Part shown: one piece after another, positions 9,682-18,181 of the stretch
How the letters are laid out: the number at the start of each line of letters is the position of its first letter
Numbering within the stretch: position 1 is the stretch's first letter
DNA from: Polynucleobacter nymphae
Lineage (GTDB): Bacteria; Pseudomonadota; Gammaproteobacteria; Burkholderiales; Burkholderiaceae
DNA: 64,000 nucleotides
Assembly: GCF_018882155.1 (NCBI RefSeq)
Contig: NZ_JACVPA010000001.1
Location: forward strand, 1,116,001 to 1,180,000
Reading direction: 5' to 3'
Translations under genes and position numbers: made by a program
Notes under the pieces: generated by a model
Databases searched by the model: none
Told to the model about the DNA's origin: nothing
Seen by the model: only the letters and a program-made list of their open reading frames with translations

Positions 9682-10551
9682 ATGAAATTAAATCTAAACC
9701 ATATTACGATCTGCGCAGCTGATTGTCTCCAGCCAAATCTAGCAGCTTTGGCCCTTAAGAAGTCTATGCAGGAATGTCAATTTGGAGATGCCATTCTATT
9801 TTCAGATCAAGAAATTTCGGATTCTCAGATTCGACTTACTAAGATAGACAAATTAAACTCAAAAGATGCTTACTCCAAATTCATCCTGAAAGAACTTAAT
9901 CAGCATATTCAAACCCCATTTGCTCTCATTATTCAATGGGATGGCTATGTAATTGCTCCAAGCGCATGGGAAAATTCATTCCTTAACTTTGATTACATAG
10001 GGGCTAAATGGCCATGGCGTCATGATGGAATAAGTGTTGGTAACGGGGGATTTTCTTTGCGATCAAAGAAATTGTTAGGCACTATGGCATCCACCAACTT
10101 TCCTTTTTTAGATGGTGTAAACGAAGATAATCAGATTTGCATCAATTACCGTGATCGGCTAATCGCAGAACATAGCATCAAGATTGCCTCCGAAGCAATT
10201 GCCGATGAATTCTCTTATGAGCGCTCCGACCCTAATCAACAAACTTTTGGATTCCACGGTTTATTCAACATGTGGAGATATACAACTGATGAAGAGATGG
10301 TCGAAATTGCCAATCAACTCTCTATTCATGTATTGTTATCAGTTGAGTGTTTTGAGCTTCTTGCACAATACTTCTTAATGCGAAAATTTATTCCCCTGGC
10401 ATCTATTTATTTGCGACTAAAAAAGGCACTGCCCAACCAAGAAATCTCAGCCAAACTCATGCAAATGACCAATAATCAAGAGTTTGTAAATACAATGCTC
10501 TTAGTTTGCGAAAGTCTTGCATCCAATTTAAAATCAACTTCAACCTCTTAG
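9682..10551 (+). CDS. DUF5672-family (glycosyltransferase-like) protein
   Basis: A 289-residue soluble protein preceded by a strong AGGAGGGG Shine-Dalgarno. The central stretch, with 'IIQWDGYVIAPSAWENSF', 'YIGAKWPW' and 'VGNGGFSLRSKKLL', matches what I know of DUF5672, a family with glycosyltransferase-like features often found in polysaccharide clusters; the exact reaction is unknown. It sits between prmC and grxD, which in related bacteria usually follow each other directly, so it looks inserted. Its stop is 17 nt before the grxD start, so grxD may depend on read-through from it. Codon choice is somewhat AT-richer than in prfA. Confidence 0.75.
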   Translation: MKLNLNHITICAADCLQPNLAALALKKSMQECQFGDAILFSDQEISDSQIRLTKIDKLNSKDAYSKFILKELNQHIQTPFALIIQWDGYVIAPSAWENSFLNFDYIGAKWPWRHDGISVGNGGFSLRSKKLLGTMASTNFPFLDGVNEDNQICINYRDRLIAEHSIKIASEAIADEFSYERSDPNQQTFGFHGLFNMWRYTTDEEMVEIANQLSIHVLLSVECFELLAQYFLMRKFIPLASIYLRLKKALPNQEISAKLMQMTNNQEFVNTMLLVCESLASNLKSTSTS

Positions 10552-10568
10552 ACCAATCGAAAGAACTT

Positions 10569-10877
10569 ATGGATACACAAGCTCAAATCAAAGAAATCGT
10601 TACCGGTCACCCTGTTGTATTGTTCATGAAGGGAACTGCGCAATTTCCTCAATGTGGATTTTCTGGTAACGCCATCAATATTTTGCGTGCCAGCGGTGTT
10701 GAAACACTCCACACCGTCAACGTCTTAGAAGATGCTGCGATTCGTCAAGGCATCAAAGAGTATGCTAATTGGCCAACCATCCCTCAGCTCTATATCAATG
10801 GTGAGTTCATTGGTGGCTCAGACATCATTAGCGAAATGTTCGAGTCTGGTGAGCTCCAAAAACTAGTCAAAGCTTAA
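10569..10877 (+). CDS. grxD: monothiol glutaredoxin (Grx4/GrxD type)
   Basis: 102 residues from the ATG at 10569. An upstream in-frame start at 10506 would overlap the DUF5672 gene and add a non-conserved tail. The monothiol active site CGFS is at 29-32, with the glutathione-site Lys in 'FMKGTAQFPQ', the cis-proline 'TIPQLYINGEFIGG', and the GG-D motif. CGFS glutaredoxins carry and deliver [2Fe-2S] clusters, often with BolA-type partners; an IbaG/BolA protein is encoded at 41512-41763. Confidence 0.95.
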   Translation: MDTQAQIKEIVTGHPVVLFMKGTAQFPQCGFSGNAINILRASGVETLHTVNVLEDAAIRQGIKEYANWPTIPQLYINGEFIGGSDIISEMFESGELQKLVKA

Positions 10878-10895
10878 TTACTTAGCTTTAACTCT

Positions 10896-12170
10896 GTGAC
10901 TTTTGATCTAAGCTCACTTCTGCTATTTGGCTTGCCATTTGCTTTGTGTGCGGGCCTTTTAGTTTATGCACTCAACTTACGCTCTGCCTTATCACGAACA
11001 GAGCAACAAAGTCAGACAGAAGCAAACCTTACAGTTAACCTGCGCGCAGAGCGAGACCAGGCACTACAGAATGCTATACGTCTTGAGGCAGAGCTAGATT
11101 CTGAGCGCAAACAAGGTCTAGGCAGAATTGAGTCTCTCAATGAGGCTAAAGAGGCTTTAACAAACCAATTCAAGAATTTAGCAAATGAAATTTTAGAAGA
11201 TAAATCTAAACGTTTTACAGAGCAAAATGCAGCCAGCTTAGACGCGCTACTAAAACCACTACAAACTAAGCTCACCGAATTCAAAGAGCAGGTGAGCACC
11301 TCCTATGGCAATGAGGCACGCGAACGCTTTGCCCTTAAAAGTGAGATCGAGCGCTTGGCTAACCTCAATCTACGGATGTCGGATGAAACACGCTCCTTAA
11401 CGCAGGCACTTAAAGGCGATTCAAAAGTACAGGGTAATTGGGGGGAGCTTGTTTTGGAGTCAATCCTGGAATCCTCTGGCCTACGCAAGGGCGAAGAGTA
11501 TGTAGTACAGGATAGCCACACTCAATCTGATGGATCACGTCTACAACCTGACGTTGTCATTAAGCTCCCTGAAGGTAAAAGCCTAGTAGTTGATAGCAAA
11601 GTGTCAATTACAGCCTACGCAAGACATGCTGAAACGACCGATCCACTCGTTGCAGAAGAGGAGCTAGCATCCCATATCCAGTCATTACGTCAACATATAC
11701 AGGGTCTATCTGGCAAAAATTACAGCTCCTTATATGGAGTTGGCTCCGTCGACTTTGTCTTGATGTTTGTACCGATTGAGCCAGCATTTTTATTGGCACT
11801 GAAGACCGCACCAAATCTCTATCAAGAAGCGCTGGCTAAAAATATTGTTTTGGTTTGCCCAAGCACTTTAATGGCAACTTTACGAACTGTTGCTCATTTG
11901 TGGAGGCAAGATCAGCAAAACCATAATGCGCTTGAGATTGCCAAACAGTGTGGCAATCTATACGATAAGTTTGTGGGATTTGTAGAGGACTTGGAGAAGC
12001 TTGGACAACGTTTAGATCAAGCACAAACTAGTTACCATGATGCCTTTAATAAACTAAAGTCTGGTAAAGGCAACCTGATTCGCTCTGCCGAAAAAGTGCG
12101 TGAGCTTGGAATTAAGCCTAGCAAAAACCTATCTACGCCATTGCTCGATTCGCTAGAACCCAATGAATAA
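10896..12170 (+). CDS. rmuC: DNA recombination protein RmuC
   Basis: 424 residues from a GTG start. There is an N-terminal membrane segment (about residues 5-27), a long coiled coil (about 30-170), then the RmuC nuclease-like core with 'DGSRLQPDVVIKLPEGKSL' and 'VVDSKVSI', the Asp...Asp-x-Lys pattern of the PD-(D/E)XK fold. Family members limit inversions and rearrangements at inverted repeats. It starts 18 nt after grxD in the same direction. Confidence 0.93.
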   Translation: MTFDLSSLLLFGLPFALCAGLLVYALNLRSALSRTEQQSQTEANLTVNLRAERDQALQNAIRLEAELDSERKQGLGRIESLNEAKEALTNQFKNLANEILEDKSKRFTEQNAASLDALLKPLQTKLTEFKEQVSTSYGNEARERFALKSEIERLANLNLRMSDETRSLTQALKGDSKVQGNWGELVLESILESSGLRKGEEYVVQDSHTQSDGSRLQPDVVIKLPEGKSLVVDSKVSITAYARHAETTDPLVAEEELASHIQSLRQHIQGLSGKNYSSLYGVGSVDFVLMFVPIEPAFLLALKTAPNLYQEALAKNIVLVCPSTLMATLRTVAHLWRQDQQNHNALEIAKQCGNLYDKFVGFVEDLEKLGQRLDQAQTSYHDAFNKLKSGKGNLIRSAEKVRELGIKPSKNLSTPLLDSLEPNE

Positions 12171-12282
12171 AATAATTTATTCATCATCAACTAGATAAGA
12201 GCATCATCAGCCATACTTATATTGCGCCTTTACAATTACCAATTACTATATAGATTCTCACTAAAACTATATTGAGCTTAAG

Positions 12283-12795
12283 TTGACTACAAAAACTCTT
12301 GACCTTGGCTGCGGACTAAGCATCAGAAATCCATTTAACTTGGATGAAATTTATGGTTTAGATATACGCAAGAGACAAGAGGAAAACTTCAGGGCATGTG
12401 ATCTGGCTGTTGAACCTATTCCATTTCCTGATAATTTTTTTGATTGCGTTAGCGCCTTTGATTTTATTGAACATATTCCAAGGATTCTCTATTTACCACA
12501 TAGAAGATTTCCGTTTATTGAATTAATGAATGAAGTCTATAGAGTGCTAAAGATTGATGGCGTCTTTCTGTCTGTAACCCCTGCATTTCCTCAGGAAGCC
12601 GCTTGGCGTGACCCAACTCATGTCAATATCATTACCGAGCAAACCTTTCCACTGTATTTTGATGATGTTAATTGCTGGGCTAGAGACTATGGCTTTAAGG
12701 GTGCATTCCATATCGAGGGTCAAAGATGGGGCGAGGGCGGCGTTCATTTAGAAACTTTAATGAAAAAGGTACCAGAGCTCCTCCAAAAAGAATAA
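12283..12795 (+). CDS. class I SAM-dependent methyltransferase
   Basis: A 170-residue Rossmann-fold methyltransferase. Motif I is DLGCG near residue 7, the acidic residue after strand 2 is in 'GLDIRKR', and 'FDCVSAFDFIEHIPR' is motif IV followed by the family helix. The substrate cannot be read from sequence; such short SAM methyltransferases are common in glycan and O-antigen clusters. The first conserved residues begin almost at the start, so the TTG at 12283 must be close to the true start. It is flanked by an AT-rich 112-bp gap and a strong terminator, so it is probably a single-gene transcript and accessory. Confidence 0.78.
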   Translation: MTTKTLDLGCGLSIRNPFNLDEIYGLDIRKRQEENFRACDLAVEPIPFPDNFFDCVSAFDFIEHIPRILYLPHRRFPFIELMNEVYRVLKIDGVFLSVTPAFPQEAAWRDPTHVNIITEQTFPLYFDDVNCWARDYGFKGAFHIEGQRWGEGGVHLETLMKKVPELLQKE

Positions 12796-12830
12796 ATTAT
12801 GTATTTTTGAAAACCCCACTATATTTAAAT

Positions 12831-12866
12831 AAAAACCCTGCCTGACTTACGTCAGGCAGGGTTTTT
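12831..12866. terminator. bidirectional rho-independent terminator
   Basis: A perfect 16-bp stem (12831-12846 with 12851-12866) and a 4-nt loop, with A5/T5 ends on both sides. It lies between the converging methyltransferase and phasin genes. Confidence 0.92.
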
Positions 12867-12900
12867 ATTCAGAACGTATTTCTGAAGCTAGATCTATTAA

Positions 12901-13485
12901 TTAAGCAGATTTGCGTGCACGTGATGCAGGTGTAGCAGCTTTCTTAACTTGAGCGATTTGACCTTGAATAGCGTCGATCGCTTGATCAGTAGTTTTTTCT
13001 GCAGATGCAAATGCTTCTTTGCTAGCAGCACGAAATTGTTCAAAACCTTGTAATGCGCTACCGTATATAGTTTTAAATGAAGACAGGAAAGCGTCAGAAC
13101 CAGCAGGTACATTAGTAGCCACCGTGTTGATCCAGTCTTGGAGCCCATCTTGTAACTGGTCGATGCCTGCATCAACCACATTTGCAAATTCTTTATTGCC
13201 ATCACGCAATACTTTGCTCATTTTCTTTTGATAAGCAACAGCTTGTGCACTAGCAGCTTGTAATGTTTCTGTACTCAGCAGTTCTGTAACTTGTTTTGGG
13301 TCTTTAGCTGTCAAAACTTGCTGGATGCTATCTTGAGTATTTACCAATGCATCTTTAGAAGCGGCGTAGTTCAAGTCAGCTAATTTCTGAGCATTTGCTA
13401 ATGCAGCTTCGCTCAAAGAAAATGAAGCCTCGAGGCCCTTGCTATTAATTTGGGACAATTTAGCGGTAATTTGATCTTGGTTCAT
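12901..13485 (-). CDS. phasin family protein
   Basis: 194 residues from the ATG at 13485, preceded by GGAGA six bases away; the ATG at 13497 would place that Shine-Dalgarno inside the gene. The protein is all-helical and amphipathic, with 'QITAKLSQINSKGLEASFSLSEAALANAQKLADLN' split over the first helices (type Phasin_2), and has a short Ala/Lys/Arg-rich basic tail. Phasins coat polyhydroxyalkanoate granules and help granule number and segregation. No PHA synthase or other PHA gene is in the window, so the granule role rests on family membership. A good promoter lies 95-123 bases upstream. Confidence 0.88.
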   Translation of the reverse strand: MNQDQITAKLSQINSKGLEASFSLSEAALANAQKLADLNYAASKDALVNTQDSIQQVLTAKDPKQVTELLSTETLQAASAQAVAYQKKMSKVLRDGNKEFANVVDAGIDQLQDGLQDWINTVATNVPAGSDAFLSSFKTIYGSALQGFEQFRAASKEAFASAEKTTDQAIDAIQGQIAQVKKAATPASRARKSA

Positions 13486-13579
13486 GTATTTCTCCATAAA
13501 TTAAGTGGTACAACTAGTTCATTGAGTGGAAGATTTAGAAATCGGAATACTTTAGATAACTTTAATATTGCACTGCACC

Positions 13580-13608
13580 ATTAAACTGTAACTGAACGAA
13601 TATGACAA
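13580..13608 (-). promoter_or_regulatory. predicted sigma-70 promoter for the phasin gene
   Basis: On the minus strand a -35 TTGTCA (13603-13608) and a -10 TTTAAT (13580-13585) are spaced by 17 bases. Transcription would start near 13573, giving a leader of about 90 nt. The call rests on consensus matching only. Confidence 0.45.
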
Positions 13609-13659
13609 ATCAAGAATTTTTTGCTGCTTTGCAATAAATAATTTATAAAAAGAATTAAA

Positions 13660-15009
13660 TTGAATAAAATCAATAATTTAGAAAAATTTAAAGGCTCGCA
13701 TTCCTACCGAAAAATAGCCATTGCCGCCTGTTTTGGGACCTTTTTGGAGTGGTATGACTTTCTAACTTTTGCCACTTTGGCAGTGGTATTTGGTCCTCTA
13801 TTCTTCCCTTCGAGCGATCCAACTACGGGCCTATTGGCTAGCCTAGCAACTTTTGGTGTTGGGATGGTAGTGCGCCCTATCGGCGCCGCTATATTCGGCT
13901 CTATGGGTGATCGTATTGGCCGTAAGCCCGTCTTTATGATCACCATTGCCTTAATGGGTCTGGCAACTGTTAGCGTAGGCTTCCTACCTACCTATGCCCA
14001 AGTTGGAATTTGGGCGCCAATCCTACTGCTTAGCTTGCGTCTCCTGCAGGGATTATCTGCCGGCGGTGAAATTGGTGGCAGCGCCGTGTACCTGACGGAG
14101 CATGCTGGCAACACCTATAGAGGTCTCAAAACTAGCTTTCTTCAACTCATGGGCCCACTTGGAATTCTGTTTTCCACTTTGCAAATTGCACTCCTCAGAA
14201 ATTATCTCTCACCAGAAGAATTTGTGGCTTGGGGATGGCGAGTGCCATTTTGGATTTCCATCTTACTTCTAATGATTGCATTTAAAGCCCGCATGGCCTT
14301 AGAAGAAACGCCTGTGTTTTTGGAGCTCAGTAAGAGTGGCAAAAAAACTGAACGCCCATTGCTAAGTAATTTTCGAGATCCACAAACACGCAAGCGCATG
14401 TTTTTACTTTTCTTTTGCATCTCTGCAGGCGGGGCGGTACTATTTTTTTGCGTACAGGTTTACACCGTAATATTTTTAAAGACCTCTACTAAGCTAGCGC
14501 CAGCAATTGTCGACCAACTCAGTATTTATGCAACATTAGCACTTTTTCCACTGACACTTTTTGCTGGCTGGCTTTCAGATAAAGTTGGGCGCAAACCAGT
14601 TGTGATCAGCGGTCTTTTATTAGGCGCAATCTTCATCCAACCAGCATTTCAAATCCTGGAAGTATTGAGTGTGCAATATCTTCAATCGCCGCAGACTGGT
14701 AGTTCACTTATCTTGATTGGACTAGTTTTAACTTGCTTATCTCTAGCACTTGCTTTGGTGATTGGCCCTCAAACAGCCCTCCTAGCGGAACTCTTTCCCG
14801 CTAAGACTCGCAATAGTGCCGCAACTCTTCCCCACAATCTTGCAGCTGGCTGGATAGGCGGACTTCTGCCTCTAATAGTGACATGGCTAAATCAATTATG
14901 GGGGAATAACCTTGCTGGACTTTGGTATCCAACAATCTTTTTGGCTGCCGGAGCAATCGTCGCTTTTATATACCTACCAGAAACTCGAGATAATTCTTTA
15001 TTGGATTAA
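13660..15009 (+). CDS. MFS transporter, metabolite:H+ symporter type
   Basis: 449 residues with about 12 membrane helices. The MFS loop motif between helices 2 and 3 is 'GSMGDRIGRKPVF' and is repeated in the second half as 'GWLSDKVGRKPVV'. 'LLQGLSAGGEIGGSAVYLTEHA' is typical of the metabolite:H+ symporter subfamily (relatives ProP, KgtP, CitA), so an organic acid or compatible solute is likely taken up with protons. The N-terminus 'CFGTFLEWYDFLTFATL' also fits. The start is a TTG at 13660 without a clear Shine-Dalgarno. It converges with the glycosyltransferase gene with 11 bp between them. Confidence 0.9.
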   Translation: MNKINNLEKFKGSHSYRKIAIAACFGTFLEWYDFLTFATLAVVFGPLFFPSSDPTTGLLASLATFGVGMVVRPIGAAIFGSMGDRIGRKPVFMITIALMGLATVSVGFLPTYAQVGIWAPILLLSLRLLQGLSAGGEIGGSAVYLTEHAGNTYRGLKTSFLQLMGPLGILFSTLQIALLRNYLSPEEFVAWGWRVPFWISILLLMIAFKARMALEETPVFLELSKSGKKTERPLLSNFRDPQTRKRMFLLFFCISAGGAVLFFCVQVYTVIFLKTSTKLAPAIVDQLSIYATLALFPLTLFAGWLSDKVGRKPVVISGLLLGAIFIQPAFQILEVLSVQYLQSPQTGSSLILIGLVLTCLSLALALVIGPQTALLAELFPAKTRNSAATLPHNLAAGWIGGLLPLIVTWLNQLWGNNLAGLWYPTIFLAAGAIVAFIYLPETRDNSLLD

Positions 15010-15020
15010 AGAGGCTGAGC

Positions 15021-16097
15021 TTATAGGTATAACTTTCGCAATAGGCTGCGAATCTTTTTCCTAAAACGCTTGCCTTGAACTACTGCTCTATCTAGGCTAT
15101 TAATTTTAATTTCAGCTCGTGTTAAGGCCTTCTCATTCAGAAAAACAGATGCAAATTTTTTCATCACTGCAGCTGGTGAGAACTCTTTAGAATAGCGGTC
15201 CCACTCCTGCTGCTGATGCCAAGTCCTATCGAAGTTCAAGAGAATTTGCTTCAGCTCATGAGGGCCTTTATATAGAAGTGCTTTTGAACCCAAGATATCA
15301 ATGTGGTTTCGTTGCGGAGAAAGCGCATAAGTAATCACAGGCTTATTGTGAATAGAAAACTCACCGCAGGCAAGACCAAAACTCTCGCCGATGCCTCTTG
15401 CATGAATCATCGCATCACAGGTATTGATAAAGCTTGATTTAAATACGGGGTCTGGATTACCCGGAATAAAAATGACTTGCGGGTGATCTGTAAAGCGATC
15501 AATGTTCATGAAAACGAAATAGGTCTGTGAGTTTTTATCAACAATTTCGGCAATCGCCTTCTTCACAAATTCCAAGTTAAAGCTATCACTTCCACCGTAG
15601 TAGCCAAAAACAGTTGCGCTCTCAGCAATTCCTAAGCTAGTCCTTAATGAGATGCCAGTTACAGGCAAATCAATCATGTGCGGAACGTATGGAATCTTTC
15701 CGTTAGAACATTCATCACTTAACCATTTGGATACATACGCATAAATATCGCCATGCATTTCTTGAATTTTCTGTGGGAATACCGCATGCATCAAATTTGG
15801 AACTCCCGGAACCTTATAGTCGTCTCGCTCACCCGACTTAATGAGATACATCGCATCAATGAGTCCCAATTGAGGAATAGCCCGAATCTCACCAAATTGA
15901 CTATATGGAACAAGGCGAAACTCTCTTTGGAATTTCTGGAGGACGGAGGGCTGAACCTGTTCAGAACGACGATCATAAAAAATGATCGATTCATTACCTA
16001 AGATTTTTTGGTTTTGAAGGGCGTAATCGAATATTGCAATATGAGTGCCTCTAAGAGACATTAAGCCTGCATCAAATCCGATTTTTTTATATGACAT
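15021..16097 (-). CDS. GT4-like glycosyltransferase, putative
   Basis: A 358-residue soluble protein. The C-terminal half has features of a GT-B glycosyltransferase: 'ATVFGYYGGSDSFNLEFV' as the second-domain opening, a UDP/nucleotide-side stretch 'CDAMIHARGIGESFGLACGEF' with the Glu-x7-Glu-like pattern of family 4, then 'NKPVITYALSPQRNH'. The N-terminal half is not recognisable by motif. Donor and acceptor are unknown. It starts 31 bp downstream of the tRNA-Thr 3' end on the same strand and is followed by the converging MFS gene. It is probably accessory. Confidence 0.65.
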   Translation of the reverse strand: MSYKKIGFDAGLMSLRGTHIAIFDYALQNQKILGNESIIFYDRRSEQVQPSVLQKFQREFRLVPYSQFGEIRAIPQLGLIDAMYLIKSGERDDYKVPGVPNLMHAVFPQKIQEMHGDIYAYVSKWLSDECSNGKIPYVPHMIDLPVTGISLRTSLGIAESATVFGYYGGSDSFNLEFVKKAIAEIVDKNSQTYFVFMNIDRFTDHPQVIFIPGNPDPVFKSSFINTCDAMIHARGIGESFGLACGEFSIHNKPVITYALSPQRNHIDILGSKALLYKGPHELKQILLNFDRTWHQQQEWDRYSKEFSPAAVMKKFASVFLNEKALTRAEIKINSLDRAVVQGKRFRKKIRSLLRKLYL

Positions 16098-16127
16098 CTA
16101 GGAGAATATTAAATGCCGAGAAATTGA

Positions 16128-16203
16128 TGGTGCCCCTTGTCCGACTCGAACAGACCACCTACTGATTACAAATCAGTTGCTCTACCAGATGAGCTAAAGG
16201 GGC
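16128..16203 (-). tRNA. tRNA-Thr (anticodon UGU)
   Basis: A 76-nt cloverleaf on the minus strand. The acceptor stem GCCCCTT pairs with AAGGGGC, CCA is encoded at 16128-16130, the D-arm is AGCTCATCTGGTAGAGC, the anticodon loop TTTGTAA gives anticodon TGT reading ACA, and the T-loop is TTCGAGT. It lies 17 nt downstream of the sspB stop on the same strand, so it is probably processed from the petABC-sspAB transcript. Confidence 0.96.
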
Positions 16204-16220
16204 AACGCTGATATTTTAAC

Positions 16221-16628
16221 TTATTTCACAATCTTCAAGGAAGGTCTACCCGTTTTCGGCTTCTCAGGGGGGCCATCAGAGGCATCCGCAACATGCAAGT
16301 CTCGAGCTTGTTTGGGATCAAACGGGAAAGACATACCTTGGCCATTTTCCCTGGCATAAATGGCCAAAACATGACTTACTGGAACCATAATCTTCCTTGG
16401 AACACCACCAAACCTCGCTTGAAAGCTAATCCAATCATTCTCCATCTGGAGTTGATGGCAAGCCTCTAAGGAAAGATTTAAAACAATCTCATCATTCTTT
16501 ACAAACTCCATGGGTACTTCAACCCTCGCGTCCACAAACACCGCTATAAAAGGCGTAAAGCCAAAATCCGTGCACCACTGATGTAGAGCACGGATTAGGT
16601 AGGGTTTATTACTTGGAACGTCAGACAT
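16221..16628 (-). CDS. sspB: ClpXP protease specificity-enhancing factor SspB
   Basis: 135 residues. An N-terminal substrate-binding domain with 'SNKPYLIRALHQWCTDFGFTP' and 'VFVDARVEVPMEFVKND' binds ssrA tags. A variable linker follows, and the basic C-terminal tail ending 'RPSLKIVK' fits the ClpX-docking peptide. It delivers ssrA-tagged peptides from stalled ribosomes to ClpXP. It sits directly downstream of sspA, as in E. coli and Burkholderiaceae. Confidence 0.95.
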   Translation of the reverse strand: MSDVPSNKPYLIRALHQWCTDFGFTPFIAVFVDARVEVPMEFVKNDEIVLNLSLEACHQLQMENDWISFQARFGGVPRKIMVPVSHVLAIYARENGQGMSFPFDPKQARDLHVADASDGPPEKPKTGRPSLKIVK

Positions 16629-16656
16629 GCCGACAGAAATGAACCGCTAGTAAAAC

Positions 16657-17268
16657 TTAGCGGCGCATTACCTTTTCAGAAGGAGTTAAAGCTTCGATAT
16701 AAGCTGGTCTACTGAAGATACGCTCAGCATATTTCAGGAGAGCTGCAGCATTACGAGAAAGATCAATGCCGTAGTGCTCAAGACGCCATAACAATGGCGC
16801 AATCGCTACATCCAGCATAGAAAATTCATCGCCGAGCATGTACTTATTCTTAATGAAAATTGGTGCCAACTGAGTCAAGCGATCACGAATCGCTAAACGC
16901 GCTTTTTCGTGAACCTTTTCAGCAGCCTTACCTTTTTCATTCTCCAAAGCCGCAACGTGCACAAATAACTCTTTCTCGAAATTAAACAAGAAAAGGCGCG
17001 CACGTGCACGAGCCACAGGATCAGGCGGCATTAATTGCGGATGAGGGAAACGTTCATCAATATACTCATTGATGATGTTTGATTCATACAGAATTAAATC
17101 GCGCTCCACCAAGATGGGAACTTGGCCATAAGGGTTCATTACCGAGATGTCTTCTGGCTTGTTGAACAAGTCAACGTCACGGATTTCAAAATCCATGCCC
17201 TTTTCAAAAAGCACCAGACGGCAGCGTTGCGAGAATGGGCAGTTAGTGCCCGAGTACAACACCATCAT
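16657..17268 (-). CDS. sspA: stringent starvation protein A (glutathione S-transferase fold)
   Basis: 203 residues. The N-terminal thioredoxin-like domain begins 'MVLYSGTNCPFSQRCRLVLFEKG' and is followed by a helical GST C-terminal domain. SspA lacks transferase activity in studied species and binds RNA polymerase under starvation and stress. Two ATGs (17268, 17265) are possible, with an AGGA about 9 nt ahead. It lies between petC and sspB on one strand. Confidence 0.95.
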   Translation of the reverse strand: MMVLYSGTNCPFSQRCRLVLFEKGMDFEIRDVDLFNKPEDISVMNPYGQVPILVERDLILYESNIINEYIDERFPHPQLMPPDPVARARARLFLFNFEKELFVHVAALENEKGKAAEKVHEKARLAIRDRLTQLAPIFIKNKYMLGDEFSMLDVAIAPLLWRLEHYGIDLSRNAAALLKYAERIFSRPAYIEALTPSEKVMRR

Positions 17269-17366
17269 AAATTGATTTCCTTAAATTTCTACTTCAATAC
17301 AACAAACGCACAACAGCGTTAAATCTCTTCACTCATGAACCCTAGCTACAGGGCTCATCACAAATA

Positions 17367-18140
17367 TCAGTGAACATCTTTCCAATAAGCCTTGTTCAAG
17401 CGCCACGCCAAGATGGTAAAAATCGCCAAAAACAAGAGCACTACAACGCCAATACGCTTACGCTCCAACTGAACTGGCTCAGCCATCCAGGACATAAAAG
17501 CAACTAAGTCTGCGATATTGTCGTCGTACTCTTGCGGCTTCATAGTTCCTGGAGTCAACTGCTCAAAGCCCACGAATACTTTTTCTGTTCTGCTTTCGTC
17601 ATGCGGATCTTTACGATCTTCAAACTTTGCAGCACGCTCACCCTGCAACTGCCAGAGTACATGTGGCATGCCTACGTTTGGATAGACCAGATTATTCCAT
17701 CCAGTTGGACGATCATCATCCTTGTAGAAGGTACGAAAGTACGTATAAAGCCAATCGGCGCCACGTGCTCTAGCTTCAACTGATAAATCGGGCGGAACTT
17801 TACCAAACCATACCTTGGCATCTTTTGGTGACATTGCAATGGTCATTAAATCGCCAACCTTCGCATCAGTCAAAATTAAGTTATCTTTAATTTGCTGATC
17901 AGTCAAACCAATATCGCGCATCCGGTTGTAACGCACGCTGACGGCAGCGTGACAGTTCAAGCAATAGTTCACAAAAATCTTCGCGCCGTTTTGTAAAGAA
18001 GCATTGTTGCTGACGCGGTTAGGCGCTTTATCTAAAGGAAAACCGCCTTCATTTGCGCTAGCGGTAGTACTAAAGCCTAGGGCAACAACCAATACTGTTG
18101 CTTGGCAGTAGCCCATCAAAGTTTGCAGAATTTGTTTCAT
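17367..18140 (-). CDS. petC: ubiquinol-cytochrome c reductase, cytochrome c1 subunit
   Basis: 257 residues. A signal peptide (to about residue 30, Ala-Ser-Ala) is followed by the haem c site CLNCH near residue 57-61, the conserved 'SVRYNRMRDIG' stretch, a distal methionine in a 'TPGTMKPQEYD' context, and a single C-terminal membrane anchor (about 229-248). In the bc1 complex it passes electrons from the Rieske centre to soluble cytochrome c. It is the last gene of petABC and lies 41 nt after petB. Confidence 0.96.
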   Translation of the reverse strand: MKQILQTLMGYCQATVLVVALGFSTTASANEGGFPLDKAPNRVSNNASLQNGAKIFVNYCLNCHAAVSVRYNRMRDIGLTDQQIKDNLILTDAKVGDLMTIAMSPKDAKVWFGKVPPDLSVEARARGADWLYTYFRTFYKDDDRPTGWNNLVYPNVGMPHVLWQLQGERAAKFEDRKDPHDESRTEKVFVGFEQLTPGTMKPQEYDDNIADLVAFMSWMAEPVQLERKRIGVVVLLFLAIFTILAWRLNKAYWKDVH

Positions 18141-18181
18141 ACTAGTTCCTAATTTCTCTTAGCTGTTATCTCAGGCGTGAA

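Noticed and set aside
16098..16220. Possible integrated element at tRNA-Thr with an integrase
   Set aside because: No integrase or recombinase gene and no second copy of the tRNA 3' end found in the window; only the glycosyltransferase neighbour remains suggestive.
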